In this document: positions 16,798 through 25,341 of the stretch, in pieces
How the letters are laid out: every line of letters starts with the position of its first letter
Numbering within the stretch: position 1 is the stretch's first letter
NCBI RefSeq assembly: GCF_019039035.1
Contig: NZ_JAHNZT010000008.1
Span: 186,001 to 250,000 of the forward strand
Direction: 5' to 3'
DNA length: 64,000 nt
Source of the DNA: Citreicoccus inhibens
GTDB taxonomy: Bacteria > Myxococcota > Myxococcia > Myxococcales > Myxococcaceae
Made by a program: the position numbers and the translations under genes
The notes under the pieces: model-generated
The model's database searches: none
What the model was told of the DNA's origin: nothing
Seen by the model: the letters and a program-made list of their open reading frames with translations, nothing else

Positions 16798-17690
16798 CAG
16801 GACGACCGCTCCACCGTGAAGCGAGCCAGCGCCGCCAGCGGCCCATCCTCGCCCTCCAGGAGGCGCACCGCCTCCACCGCCTCGTCCACCTTCTCGCGCG
16901 CCATGCGCCGCGAGGCCTCCAGCCCGAGCACCGCGGGGAACGTGAAGCGCCCGGCCTCGGCGTCCGCGCCCACCGGCTTGCCCATGACCTCCGCGCTGCT
17001 CGTCACGTCGAGCACGTCGTCGGCGATCTGGAACGCCAGCCCCACCGCCGAGCCATAGATGTCCGCGCGCGCCAACGCCTGCGCGTCGCCACCGCCCGCC
17101 AGCACGCCCATGCGGCACGAGGCCCGGATGAGCGCGCCGGTCTTCAGCCGGTGCAGCCGCAGCAAGTAGTCCAACTCGGCGGGCCGATCCTCGGCGATGT
17201 CCAACACCTGTCCGCCCACCATGCCCGCCGCGCCCGCCGCCTGCGCCAGCTCCGCGCACAGCGAGGCCCGCACGGGCTCGGTCCCCGACGCCACCAGCGT
17301 GAACGCCTCGGTGAGCAGCGCGTCGCCCGCCAGGATGGCCATGGCCTCGCCGTACACCTTGTGGTTCGTGGGCCGGCCTCGGCGCAGGTCATCGTCGTCC
17401 ATGGCCGGCAGGTCGTCATGGATGAGTGAGTACGTGTGCACGTACTCCAGCGCGCACGCCGCGTCCTCGGCGGCGGGCGCGGACACGCTCGCGCGCGCCA
17501 CGGTGTCCGCGAAGGCGAGGCACAACACCGGCCGCAGGCGCTTGCCCCCCGCCATCAAGGAATAGCGCATGGCCTCCAGCAACCGAGGGGGTGTCCCCGC
17601 CGGGCGGAGCCGCTCGGAGCGGTCGTTCAGCAGGGCCTCCACGCGCTCCTGCTGCACGCGAAGGAACGAATCCAGTTGGAATGACGCCAT
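16797..17690 (-). CDS. ispA: Farnesyl/geranyl(geranyl) diphosphate synthase
   Basis: 297 aa trans-prenyl synthase. First aspartate-rich motif in HDDLPAMDDDDLRRG, second in FQIADDVLDVT; GGKRLRPVL is the substrate-binding lysine/arginine motif. It condenses IPP with allylic diphosphates. Product length (C15 or C20) cannot be fixed by eye. ATG 17690 is used; an in-frame GTG at 17699 overlaps the upstream response-regulator stop (GTGA) and is an equally possible start. Lies directly between the response regulator and dxs. Confidence 0.93.
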   Translation of the reverse strand: MASFQLDSFLRVQQERVEALLNDRSERLRPAGTPPRLLEAMRYSLMAGGKRLRPVLCLAFADTVARASVSAPAAEDAACALEYVHTYSLIHDDLPAMDDDDLRRGRPTNHKVYGEAMAILAGDALLTEAFTLVASGTEPVRASLCAELAQAAGAAGMVGGQVLDIAEDRPAELDYLLRLHRLKTGALIRASCRMGVLAGGGDAQALARADIYGSAVGLAFQIADDVLDVTSSAEVMGKPVGADAEAGRFTFPAVLGLEASRRMAREKVDEAVEAVRLLEGEDGPLAALARFTVERSS

Positions 17691-17695
17691 GGGCC

Positions 17696-18085
17696 TCACG
17701 GCTCCTCTGCCGACCGGGACGGGATGAGCGCGCGGATGCGGCGCACGAGCGTCTCCAGGTCCAGCGGCTTGACGAAGTAATCCGCGGCGCCCGCCTCCAT
17801 GCCGCGCCGCTTGTCCTCGGGGTCTCCCCGCCCACTGATGAAGATGATGGGGATGTCCCGGAAGTGTTCGTTCTTCTTCACGGCCCGGCACAGCTCGAAG
17901 CCGTCGATCCAGGACATGTTCACGTCCAGGAGGATGGCGTGCGGCCGGTGCAATTGGAGCGAGGCAATCAGCCTCAGTCCGTTCGCGGCCGACGTCACGT
18001 CGAAGCCCTCTTCCTCGAGGGCCGCCGACAGCATGTCGCGCGTGTCCCGGTCGTCGTCGACGATGGTGATTTTCAGCTTCGACAT
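17696..18085 (-). CDS. Single-domain response regulator (receiver only)
   Basis: 129 aa. Complete receiver: acidic pair in VDDDRD, phospho-aspartate in AILLDVNMSW, serine in FISGRG and lysine in FVKPLDLE. There is no output domain, so it acts by protein contact (CheY-like) or in a phosphorelay. ATG 18085 (MSKLK) is chosen; an in-frame GTG at 18097 is possible. Its place inside an exonuclease VII/isoprenoid operon is unusual, and no kinase gene is adjacent. Confidence 0.87.
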   Translation of the reverse strand: MSKLKITIVDDDRDTRDMLSAALEEEGFDVTSAANGLRLIASLQLHRPHAILLDVNMSWIDGFELCRAVKKNEHFRDIPIIFISGRGDPEDKRRGMEAGAADYFVKPLDLETLVRRIRALIPSRSAEEP

Positions 18086-18106
18086 GCCGGCGTCCACCCG
18101 CTCGAG

Positions 18107-18457
18107 CTAGAACGGGACATCGTCCTCGGGAGGAGGCTTCGCCACAGGCGCCCGCGGGGCCACCGCCGAGGCCCCGCGCGACGCGACCGCCAGAGGCGCC
18201 GCCACGTCCTTGCCGTCCTCGTCCACCAGGAGTTGCTCGATGCGCTGCTCGGCCTCGGTGAGGAGCTTCTCGCCGCGGCGCACCAATCGGATGCCCTCCT
18301 CGAAGGCCTTCAGCGAGGCCTCCAGGGACAGGTCCCCGCTCTCCAGCCGCGCCACCGTCTCCTCCAGGCGCGCCACCACATCCCCATATTGCTCTGGCAC
18401 CGCCGCCTCCGCGGTCGCATCCGCCTTCGGTGCCTTGTCCGACTTCGCCACGGCCAT
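18107..18457 (-). CDS. xseB: Exodeoxyribonuclease VII small subunit
   Basis: 116 aa. The core (residues ~24-82, YGDVVARLEETVARLESGD onwards) is the conserved XseB helical hairpin that binds the large subunit; a Pro/Ala-rich tail of ~35 residues is extra relative to the usual ~80 aa. ATG 18457 lies only three bases after GGGGAGG; the in-frame GTG at 18451 has a more normal nine-base spacing and may be the real start. Operon partner of xseA, 41 bases upstream. Confidence 0.9.
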   Translation of the reverse strand: MAVAKSDKAPKADATAEAAVPEQYGDVVARLEETVARLESGDLSLEASLKAFEEGIRLVRRGEKLLTEAEQRIEQLLVDEDGKDVAAPLAVASRGASAVAPRAPVAKPPPEDDVPF

Positions 18458-18498
18458 CCACCTCCCCTGTGGGGCGCGGGAATCTAGAGGGTGCCCCG

Positions 18499-20259
18499 CT
18501 AGCAGTCCACCGGCCCTTTCACGGCCGTGACCGTGGCTTCGATTTCCTCACAGCCACCCAACGTTTGCGCCCCGTTGTTGGCCAGTTTGATACCCAGCGT
18601 CTCCCCGACCTGCACGTCGGAGACGGAGCGCACCACCGCACCATCGCGCTGCCGGAAGGCCACCGCGTAGCCTCGAGACATCACCTTCAGCGGGCTCATC
18701 GCGTCCAGCCGCCCGCTCAGCGTCTCGAAGCGCCGCCGTGCCTCGGAGAGCGATTGACGCGGCAGAGCGACCAGGCGGGCATGCTGCGCCGCCAGCCGCA
18801 TCCGCTCGCGCGCCACCTGCGCGGTGGGGGACGCTCGCTCCAGCCCTAACCGAGCCTCCGCCAGGGCCCCGCGCCGCGAGGCCACTCCCGCGCGCGCCGC
18901 CTCCGCCAGCCGGCGAGACAGCTTGTGCAGATGGGCGCGCTGCTCGCTCAGGCGCGCCTGGGGTCGCGCCCGCTGGAGTCGCTCATGCAAGGCGCGCAAG
19001 CGCTCGCGGTGCTCGCGCACGGCGGGGCGCAGCACGCGCATCATCGCCTCCACCTGCTCGGACATGTGGAGGCGCTGCTGATTGATGGCGCGGCGGGGAT
19101 CCGCCAGCCGCGCCCCGAGCGCGCCCTGCCGCTCGCGAAGCTCCAGGACGCGGCGCTCCATGGCCCGACGCAGCCGGCCCGCCTGAGTGGCGAGGCTCAG
19201 CTCCAGGTCCGCGAGCACGGGGGACAGCCGCTCGGCCGCCGCGCTCGGCGTGGGCGCGCGCCAGTCCGCCACGAAGTCGGAGATGGTGAAGTCAATCTCG
19301 TGGCCAATGGCGGAAACCACCGGGACGGGCGAGGCGAAGATGGCCCGAGCCACCCGCTCCTCGTTGAACGTCCAGAGGTCCTCCACCGAGCCACCGCCGC
19401 GCGTCACCACGATGACGTCCACGTCGGCGCGGCCCAGGCGCTCGATGGCGCGAGCCACCTCCTCCGCCGAGCCCTCGCCCTGCACGCGCGCATCCGCGAG
19501 CAGCACGCCCATGCGCGGGTTGCGCGAGTGCAGCACGCGCAGGAAGTCTTGAAGCGCGGCGCCGGTGCGGCTCGTCACCACGCCGACGCGCCGGGGCAGG
19601 AACGGCAACGGACGCGGCAGCCGCACGCGTCGGTCGCCAATCAACCCCTCGGCGGCCAGGCGTGCCTTGAGCTGCTCGAAGGCCAGCGCCAGCGCGCCCT
19701 CGCCTACCGGCTCCAGCCGATGGACGATGAGGCTGTAGCGGCCCTGCGGCTCGTACAGGTCCACGCTGCCCTCGGCCAGCACTTCCATGCCGTCGCGCAG
19801 CGCGAAGCGCAGCCGGCCCGCCATCGACGCCCAGACCTTCGTGTCGATGGACGCATCGGCGTCCTTGAGCGTGAAGTACCAATGGCCCCGCGCGTTGGCG
19901 CCCCGGAAGCCGGACACCTCGCCGCGCACCACCACGCGCGGGAAGCGGGACTCCACCGTGTGCTTGAGCTGTCGCGTGAGCTCGCCCACCGACAGCACCA
20001 CCCGCTCCGCGCGAGGGGGCACCGCAACAGGCGCCGGCGTCACAACGGGCGCGGCCGCGACGGGCGCCGCCGCAGGAGCCGCGGGGGGGGCTGCATCCAC
20101 GGTCCCCACGGGAGCGGGCGTGGATGCCTTGGCGGCCTTCTTCGAGGCCGCGCGCGGCGCCGGGCGGAGCGGTGGCAGGAGCGACGTGCCGAAGAGGTCG
20201 CCCTGGTTCGGGTCGACCGGTGGGGGCGACTCGCCGCCCGCGCCCTTGCGCTTCTTCAT
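18499..20259 (-). CDS. xseA: Exodeoxyribonuclease VII large subunit with N-terminal extension
   Basis: 586 aa, over 100 longer than typical. Residues 1-85 are a Lys/Pro/Ala-rich unstructured extension; an OB-fold (~88-185) follows, then the exonuclease VII catalytic core with GVVTSRTGAALQDFL, VTRGGGSVEDLW and AIGHEIDFTISDFVADWRAPTPSAAAE, then a long coiled coil and the C-terminal MSRGYAVAF segment. It degrades single-stranded DNA bidirectionally to oligonucleotides. The extension is encoded with an 8-base C run (20083-20090, G on plus). ATG 20259 overlaps the FHA-TPR gene stop by four bases. Confidence 0.93.
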   Translation of the reverse strand: MKKRKGAGGESPPPVDPNQGDLFGTSLLPPLRPAPRAASKKAAKASTPAPVGTVDAAPPAAPAAAPVAAAPVVTPAPVAVPPRAERVVLSVGELTRQLKHTVESRFPRVVVRGEVSGFRGANARGHWYFTLKDADASIDTKVWASMAGRLRFALRDGMEVLAEGSVDLYEPQGRYSLIVHRLEPVGEGALALAFEQLKARLAAEGLIGDRRVRLPRPLPFLPRRVGVVTSRTGAALQDFLRVLHSRNPRMGVLLADARVQGEGSAEEVARAIERLGRADVDVIVVTRGGGSVEDLWTFNEERVARAIFASPVPVVSAIGHEIDFTISDFVADWRAPTPSAAAERLSPVLADLELSLATQAGRLRRAMERRVLELRERQGALGARLADPRRAINQQRLHMSEQVEAMMRVLRPAVREHRERLRALHERLQRARPQARLSEQRAHLHKLSRRLAEAARAGVASRRGALAEARLGLERASPTAQVARERMRLAAQHARLVALPRQSLSEARRRFETLSGRLDAMSPLKVMSRGYAVAFRQRDGAVVRSVSDVQVGETLGIKLANNGAQTLGGCEEIEATVTAVKGPVDC

Positions 20260-22016
20260 CGCGACAGCTTCTCGACCCAGGTCTGCGCCTTGGTGTGGAA
20301 CTCATCGTCCACGGGCGTCATCGAGACGACGTCCTTGAACTTGGGAAGCGCGTCCTCGGGGCTCGAGTCCTTGATGGAGTAGGCCTGTAGGTACAGGTCG
20401 CGGGCCTTCGTCTTCAGGTCGTTGACGATGTTGGACGCGCCCGCGTGTCCAGGGTCGGCCTGGAGCGCCTTGCGCGCGTACTCCATGGCCCGCGCCCACT
20501 GGCCGGAGGCCTTCGCCGCGCTGGCGCTCTTGTAGAAGATGGTGGCCGCGCGCGTGCCCGCGTTGCGCGCCATCTTGCTGCCCTTGCCATCGGTGATCTC
20601 CTTGTCGAGCGAGAGCAACCGCGACAGTCCCTTGGCGTCCAGGTCCTCCAGCTTCTTGTAGAGGCCACCGAACTCCGTCATCTGCCCCATCAGCGCCTTA
20701 CAGCGCGGCTGCCGAGCGGAGCAGGCGTTGAGGATGGCCACCGCGCCCGACAGGTCACCGTCGCGGAAGCGATCCACCGCGGGCTCCCAGGGCTTGGGCG
20801 TGACCACGGGCCCGGTGGGCTTGGGCTCCTTCGCGATGCGGATGGCCACCACGGCTTCATCGTTGATGAGCTTGGCGTCGCGGTGCTCCGGGAAGGCCGC
20901 CAGCACGTCGTCCGTGATGGCCTTCGCCTTCTCCATGTTCTCCAGCGTCTTCGAGTCCTGCAGCCCCCGCGCCTCTCGCGCGCGCTTGTCCGCGGCCTCG
21001 ACCAAGGACTTGCGCGCGATCTTCACCTGCTCGTAGAGCTGCGTGTCCGAGCTGACCTTCCCCAGTTCGGCGGTGGCCTTGGCCAGCTCCCCCTTCTTCA
21101 CCGCCTCGCTGACGGCCGTCAGGTGCGTCTGGTTGGGGATCTCCTTGTCCGCCGCCTTCAGGTAGTCCGCCACGCCCGGGTAATCCGGCGCCTGCGCCTG
21201 GAGTTCCTCCAGCTTCGTGCGGGCCTCCTGCCAGCGTCCCTCGCGGACCAGGTTCTTCGCGTCCTGGAAGAAGGCGCTGAGCTGCTCGCGGCGGCCCTTC
21301 TCCGCCATCGCGCGCTGCGCCTCCAATGACTCCTGCTGGCGCACGCGCATGCGCACCACGCCCAGGCCGGCGAAGAGCACCACCACCACGCCCGCGGCCA
21401 GCAGCTTCAGCCGCGTCCGCTTGCGAATCGCCTCGGGGCTGAGCTGCTCGACGTTGGTCCCCCGGCCCTGCGGACGCACCCGGCCCTCGGGCCGAGCCCC
21501 GGGCCGTGGCGGCACGCCCCCCGCGGCACGCCCACCCGCGGCGGGACGTGGCCGGGACGGCGCTGGAGGCGCCACCATCGCCGTGGAGTTCGCGGCGTCC
21601 TGGAAGGACAGCTCCGTGTCCCCCATGGTGATGGTGTCCCCGTTGGCCAGGAGGGTCTCCTCGGCGATGGGCTCACCATTGACCAGCGTGCCGTTGCCCG
21701 AGCCCAGGTCACTGACCATCCAGCCCGAGCCATCGTTGCGCACGGAGACGTGCCGGCGCGACACGGACGTATCGGGGATGCAGATGGGGTTATCCGTGGA
21801 GCGTCCGATGACGTACTCGGTGCCATCGAGGACGAACTCCTCGCCTTCCTTGGGCCCCGCGGTCACCACGAGGCGAGGAGACGAGCGAGGGGCCGCCGCG
21901 GGACGCGCACCCGACGCGCCGGGCGCCGGACGCCGGGCCGCGGGGCGCTGTCCGGTCCCGCCCGAGGGCGTCCCGGAGGTGGGCCTGCGGCGCGCAGGAG
22001 GGGAGCCGTTCGACAT
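20256..22016 (-). CDS. FHA-domain membrane protein with TPR-like C-terminal region
   Basis: 586 aa. Pro/Arg/Ala-rich N-terminus (1-45), FHA domain (~48-140) with GRSTDNPICI, SRRHVSV and GSGNGTLVNG motifs, linker, one transmembrane helix (about residue 205, LLAAGVVVVLFAGLGVV), and a large helical TPR-like region (~230-586). FHA domains bind phosphothreonine, so it may respond to Ser/Thr kinases, abundant in myxobacteria. It directly follows the second FHA gene of the Tad-like locus and precedes xseA; remembered M. xanthus gene order suggests it belongs to the Kil/Tad cluster. Confidence 0.83.
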   Translation of the reverse strand: MSNGSPPARRRPTSGTPSGGTGQRPAARRPAPGASGARPAAAPRSSPRLVVTAGPKEGEEFVLDGTEYVIGRSTDNPICIPDTSVSRRHVSVRNDGSGWMVSDLGSGNGTLVNGEPIAEETLLANGDTITMGDTELSFQDAANSTAMVAPPAPSRPRPAAGGRAAGGVPPRPGARPEGRVRPQGRGTNVEQLSPEAIRKRTRLKLLAAGVVVVLFAGLGVVRMRVRQQESLEAQRAMAEKGRREQLSAFFQDAKNLVREGRWQEARTKLEELQAQAPDYPGVADYLKAADKEIPNQTHLTAVSEAVKKGELAKATAELGKVSSDTQLYEQVKIARKSLVEAADKRAREARGLQDSKTLENMEKAKAITDDVLAAFPEHRDAKLINDEAVVAIRIAKEPKPTGPVVTPKPWEPAVDRFRDGDLSGAVAILNACSARQPRCKALMGQMTEFGGLYKKLEDLDAKGLSRLLSLDKEITDGKGSKMARNAGTRAATIFYKSASAAKASGQWARAMEYARKALQADPGHAGASNIVNDLKTKARDLYLQAYSIKDSSPEDALPKFKDVVSMTPVDDEFHTKAQTWVEKLSR

Positions 22017-22052
22017 GGGAGTTCACCGCTTCCTACAAAGTGGGCACGGGCT

Positions 22053-23537
22053 TCACAGCTCGTGCTCGTATGCTTTTTCCAGGGCCAGATTGTGGCAGCG
22101 ATGGTCGGTGGTAGGGAAGCGCCGCCGCACGTCTTCCAGGGCCGCCTTGGCCTTCTTCCGGTTCCGGTACTGCACGTGGCGCTGGAACTCCAGCATCAGC
22201 TGGGCGCACTTCTGATCCAACTCCGACACGATGATGCCCAGCTGGTCGCGGACGTCCTCGTACAGGTCGGGCTTGGTCTCCAGCGCCTCCAACGTCACCC
22301 AGGCGAAGCGGTACTGCTGCCACGCCTTGAACAGGTTCTCCGCCCCCACGTCCCGCAGCTCGTAGAACTGCTTGCCCGCGGACGCGTACTGGCGCGCGCT
22401 CGCCAGGAGTTGATCCGGCGGCAGCTCGGGAACGGGGATGACCTCCAGCCGCAGGTTCCACACGCGCCACGTCTCGTGGCCCGGGGGATTGCGGACGTTG
22501 TCGAAGAGAATCTGGTTGTGCTGTCCCCGGCGCAGCACGTTCACCGGGAGGAGCTGCTCAATCTCCCGCTCCGCCGTGGCGTTCGTGTCCGCGGGCACCC
22601 AGCCCACCTCCACGCCGTTGAGCACCAGGTTCACTTCTTCCTTCGAGATGTCTCGCGCCTGGTAGTGGAGCACCGCCAACGCGCGCGTGGGCGACACGAA
22701 GGTGAAGTCGAACGCCTTCTGGTCCACCCGCTCCCACGTGACGTCCTTGCCCAGGCCGAAGGAGTCTGCCAGCGCCTCTGCCCCCACCAACGACGGCTCC
22801 GCCCCCCGGCCCAGTCCACCCTCCGAGCGGAACACCGCGGCCCAGAGCACCACGGCCACGAGCGACAGCAATCCCAAGCCGGCGACGCTCACGGCGCCCC
22901 AGCGGGCCACCCGGGGCATCCCTTCCCACCACAGGCGCACCTGTCCCCGCGCCGAGCCCTTCAACTCTCGGCGGTGGCGCGCGCGCTCCGCGGCGGACAG
23001 CGGCTCCTTCGCGCCCGCGGCCCGGACCGGCGCCGGGCCAGGCGCGACCTTGTCGAGCGCGCTCGGGCCCGCACTGGCGCCACCACTGGCCGCGGCGGGC
23101 TCGGGAATCACGAGCGCGGGCCGGAAGCCCGTGGGCGCGACTTCCAGCGCGGCCAGCTCCGCGGTCCCCTTCCCCGCGGGAGACACCTGGGCGCGGAGCA
23201 ACTCGCGCCGGATGGGGCGCGTGGCGTCCTCGTCGCCCTCGGGAGGAACCCAGACGAAGGTGAACGACACGGGCCCCACGGTGATGAGGTCGCCGTCGCG
23301 AAGCTGCTGCTCCGCGGTCAGCTTCTGGCCGTTGACCAGGGTGCCGTTGGAGCTCCCCATGTCGCTGGCGAAGTACTGACCGCCCCGCTCCACGAGGTTC
23401 GCATGTCGGCGAGACACCCCGTGGTCGTGCAGGACCAGGTCGTTCTCCGAGGTGCGACCGATCTTCACCTCGGCCGACTCGAAGACGAGCTCCCGCCCCT
23501 GCTGGAGCCCCTGGGTAATGGTGAGCCGGATAGGCAG
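22053..23537 (-). CDS. FHA-domain membrane protein of the Tad-like locus (CTG start)
   Basis: 494 aa if read from CTG 23537, four bases after the tadC stop. From there the product begins LPIRLTITQGLQQGRELVF, which is the normal first strand of an FHA domain; the first ordinary start (GTG 23468) would cut that strand off. Motifs: GRTSENDLVL, SRRHANL, GSSNGTLVNG. A GGGG stretch seven bases upstream of the CTG serves as ribosome site. A transmembrane helix lies near the middle (GLGLLSLVAVVLWAAVF), followed by a periplasmic beta-rich and helical region. Probably a phosphothreonine-binding regulator of the secretion apparatus. Confidence 0.8.
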   Translation of the reverse strand: MPIRLTITQGLQQGRELVFESAEVKIGRTSENDLVLHDHGVSRRHANLVERGGQYFASDMGSSNGTLVNGQKLTAEQQLRDGDLITVGPVSFTFVWVPPEGDEDATRPIRRELLRAQVSPAGKGTAELAALEVAPTGFRPALVIPEPAAASGGASAGPSALDKVAPGPAPVRAAGAKEPLSAAERARHRRELKGSARGQVRLWWEGMPRVARWGAVSVAGLGLLSLVAVVLWAAVFRSEGGLGRGAEPSLVGAEALADSFGLGKDVTWERVDQKAFDFTFVSPTRALAVLHYQARDISKEEVNLVLNGVEVGWVPADTNATAEREIEQLLPVNVLRRGQHNQILFDNVRNPPGHETWRVWNLRLEVIPVPELPPDQLLASARQYASAGKQFYELRDVGAENLFKAWQQYRFAWVTLEALETKPDLYEDVRDQLGIIVSELDQKCAQLMLEFQRHVQYRNRKKAKAALEDVRRRFPTTDHRCHNLALEKAYEHEL

Positions 23538-23541
23538 AGGA

Positions 23542-24432
23542 CTACCCCGCGAGCTCGCCGAAGAAGAACTGGAAGACGATGGGGCCGAACAGCACCATGA
23601 AGACCGTAGGGAAGATGCACGCGATGAGCGGGAACAGCATCTTCACCGGGGCCTCGCCGGCCAGCTTCTCCGCGCGCTGGGTGCGGTCGATGCGCATCTG
23701 GGTCGACTGGATGCGCAGCACCTTGCCCAAGCTGGTGCCCATCTTGTCCGCCTGGATGAGCGCCGTGACGAACGTGGTGAGCGGCGGCAGGTCCACGCGG
23801 ACGATCATGCTCTTGAGCGCCTCTTCACGCGTCTTGCCCATCTTGAGCTGCTTGAGCACCAGCTGCAGCTCCTCGCGCAGCGCGCCCGCCTTGCCCTTCT
23901 CCACCACCTTCGCGAGCGCGCCCGTGAAGTCCAGACCGGCTTCCACCGACAGGGTCAGCAGGTCCAGGCTGTACGGCAGCGCGCGGCTGATGGCCAGGTG
24001 GCGCTTCTTCACCTGATCGTTCAGCCACAAGAGCGGGTAGTACAGGCCGATCAACATCACCAGCAGCGCCCACGCGAACGTCGCGTTGAACGCATTGCAG
24101 GCGAACAGGCCGAAGATGAGCGCCAGCACGGCGCTGACCTCCTGCATGGCCATGATGTCCTCGGGCTTGTAGCCCTGGGGCTCACCCGCCTTGATGAGCT
24201 TGCGCCGCGCCTTGGCCTCGTACGACGGCCACATGAAGCGCCGGTTGATGACGCCCAGCTTGCGGATGGCCACCGAGCCGGCGCCCTTCATGCCGCCGCC
24301 CGACTCGTCGCGGACCTCCGACAGGAAGCGCTCGAAGACGTTCTGGTACAGACCGATTCCCAGGAACGCCACCGCCGCAGCGGTGAGAAGCGCCGAGCCG
24401 ACAATCAGGATGACTGTGAGGATGTCCTGCAC
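23542..24432 (-). CDS. tadC: TadC-type inner-membrane platform protein (T2SS F family)
   Basis: 296 aa. N-terminal transmembrane helix, cytoplasmic loop with VINRRFMWPSYEAKARRKL, two central helices, then a T2SSF domain (DLLTLSVEAGLDFTGALAKV, TREEALKSM) and C-terminal helices. Together with TadB it forms the platform on which the pilus ATPase acts. Ten bases after the tadB stop. The motor ATPase gene normally next to tadB/tadC is absent from this window. Confidence 0.9.
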   Translation of the reverse strand: MQDILTVILIVGSALLTAAAVAFLGIGLYQNVFERFLSEVRDESGGGMKGAGSVAIRKLGVINRRFMWPSYEAKARRKLIKAGEPQGYKPEDIMAMQEVSAVLALIFGLFACNAFNATFAWALLVMLIGLYYPLLWLNDQVKKRHLAISRALPYSLDLLTLSVEAGLDFTGALAKVVEKGKAGALREELQLVLKQLKMGKTREEALKSMIVRVDLPPLTTFVTALIQADKMGTSLGKVLRIQSTQMRIDRTQRAEKLAGEAPVKMLFPLIACIFPTVFMVLFGPIVFQFFFGELAG

Positions 24433-24442
24433 GGTACGCCTC

Positions 24443-25288
24443 TCAGATGTCGATGTTGACGATGCGGCGGATGATCAAGATCCCGAGGATCTCCATGATG
24501 GCGATGATGGTCACCAACACGTAGCCGAAGATGTGGTTCATCATCGGCTCCATCAGGTCCGGACGCATGTAGTTGAGCACCATGCCCAGCACGCCCGGCA
24601 TGGCCGCCACAATCCACCCCTGCAACTTGCCCTGGGACGTGAGCGCGTCGATCTTGCCTTCCAGACGGAAGCGCTCGCGAATCACCGCGGAGATGGTCTC
24701 GAACATCTCCGCCATGTTGCCGCCCAGCTGGCGCGCGATGTTCGTGGAGACGACCACCAGCTCCAGGTCGTCACTGCCCACGCGGCGCCCCATGTTGATG
24801 AGCGACTCCTCCAGCGGCACGCCCAGCTTCACCTCTTTGACGAAGAGGCCGAACTCCTGGGACAGCGGCGGCTGCGCCTCGCGGGCCACGTGCTCGATGG
24901 CCTGCGGGAACGTGAGACCCGCCTTGAACGCGTTGGCCATGGCCTGCAGCGCGTCCACCAACTGGACGTTGAACTTCTTGATGCGGCGCTTGCGGTAGTA
25001 CTTCACCAGGATCATCGGCAGGAAGAAGCCGAACACCGTCGACGCCACCGCGAGCACGGGGTTGAAGACGATGTAGCTCAGGATGCCGAGCAAGCACATG
25101 CACGCGATGTTGAGGACCAACATCTGCCGTGCGTCGATGAAGAGGAACATGTCGCTCAAGTCGTTCATCGACTTGGCGACGTACCGCTCCTGGTATTGCT
25201 CATACGCCTTCGACAGGACGCTGAAGATCACCAGGCTGAAGAAGAAGACCGAGCCGGTGACGAGGAGGAGGACGATTCCTGCAAGCAT
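24443..25288 (-). CDS. tadB: TadB-type inner-membrane platform protein (T2SS F family)
   Basis: 281 aa. N-terminal helix (~3-25), paired helices (~58-95), T2SSF domain with LVDALQAMANAFKAGLTFPQ and VKLGVPLEESLINMG, and two C-terminal helices ending in NIDI. Partner of TadC in Tad/Flp pili and in the Kil apparatus. It lies 53 bases after cpaB on the same strand, consistent with a cpaB-tadB-tadC operon from the promoter upstream of cpaB. Confidence 0.9.
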   Translation of the reverse strand: MLAGIVLLLVTGSVFFFSLVIFSVLSKAYEQYQERYVAKSMNDLSDMFLFIDARQMLVLNIACMCLLGILSYIVFNPVLAVASTVFGFFLPMILVKYYRKRRIKKFNVQLVDALQAMANAFKAGLTFPQAIEHVAREAQPPLSQEFGLFVKEVKLGVPLEESLINMGRRVGSDDLELVVVSTNIARQLGGNMAEMFETISAVIRERFRLEGKIDALTSQGKLQGWIVAAMPGVLGMVLNYMRPDLMEPMMNHIFGYVLVTIIAIMEILGILIIRRIVNIDI

Positions 25289-25341
25289 GCGCGCGGTTCC
25301 CTGGGGGACGGGGGCGAGACGTCGCGATCAGCGCGCGGCGC

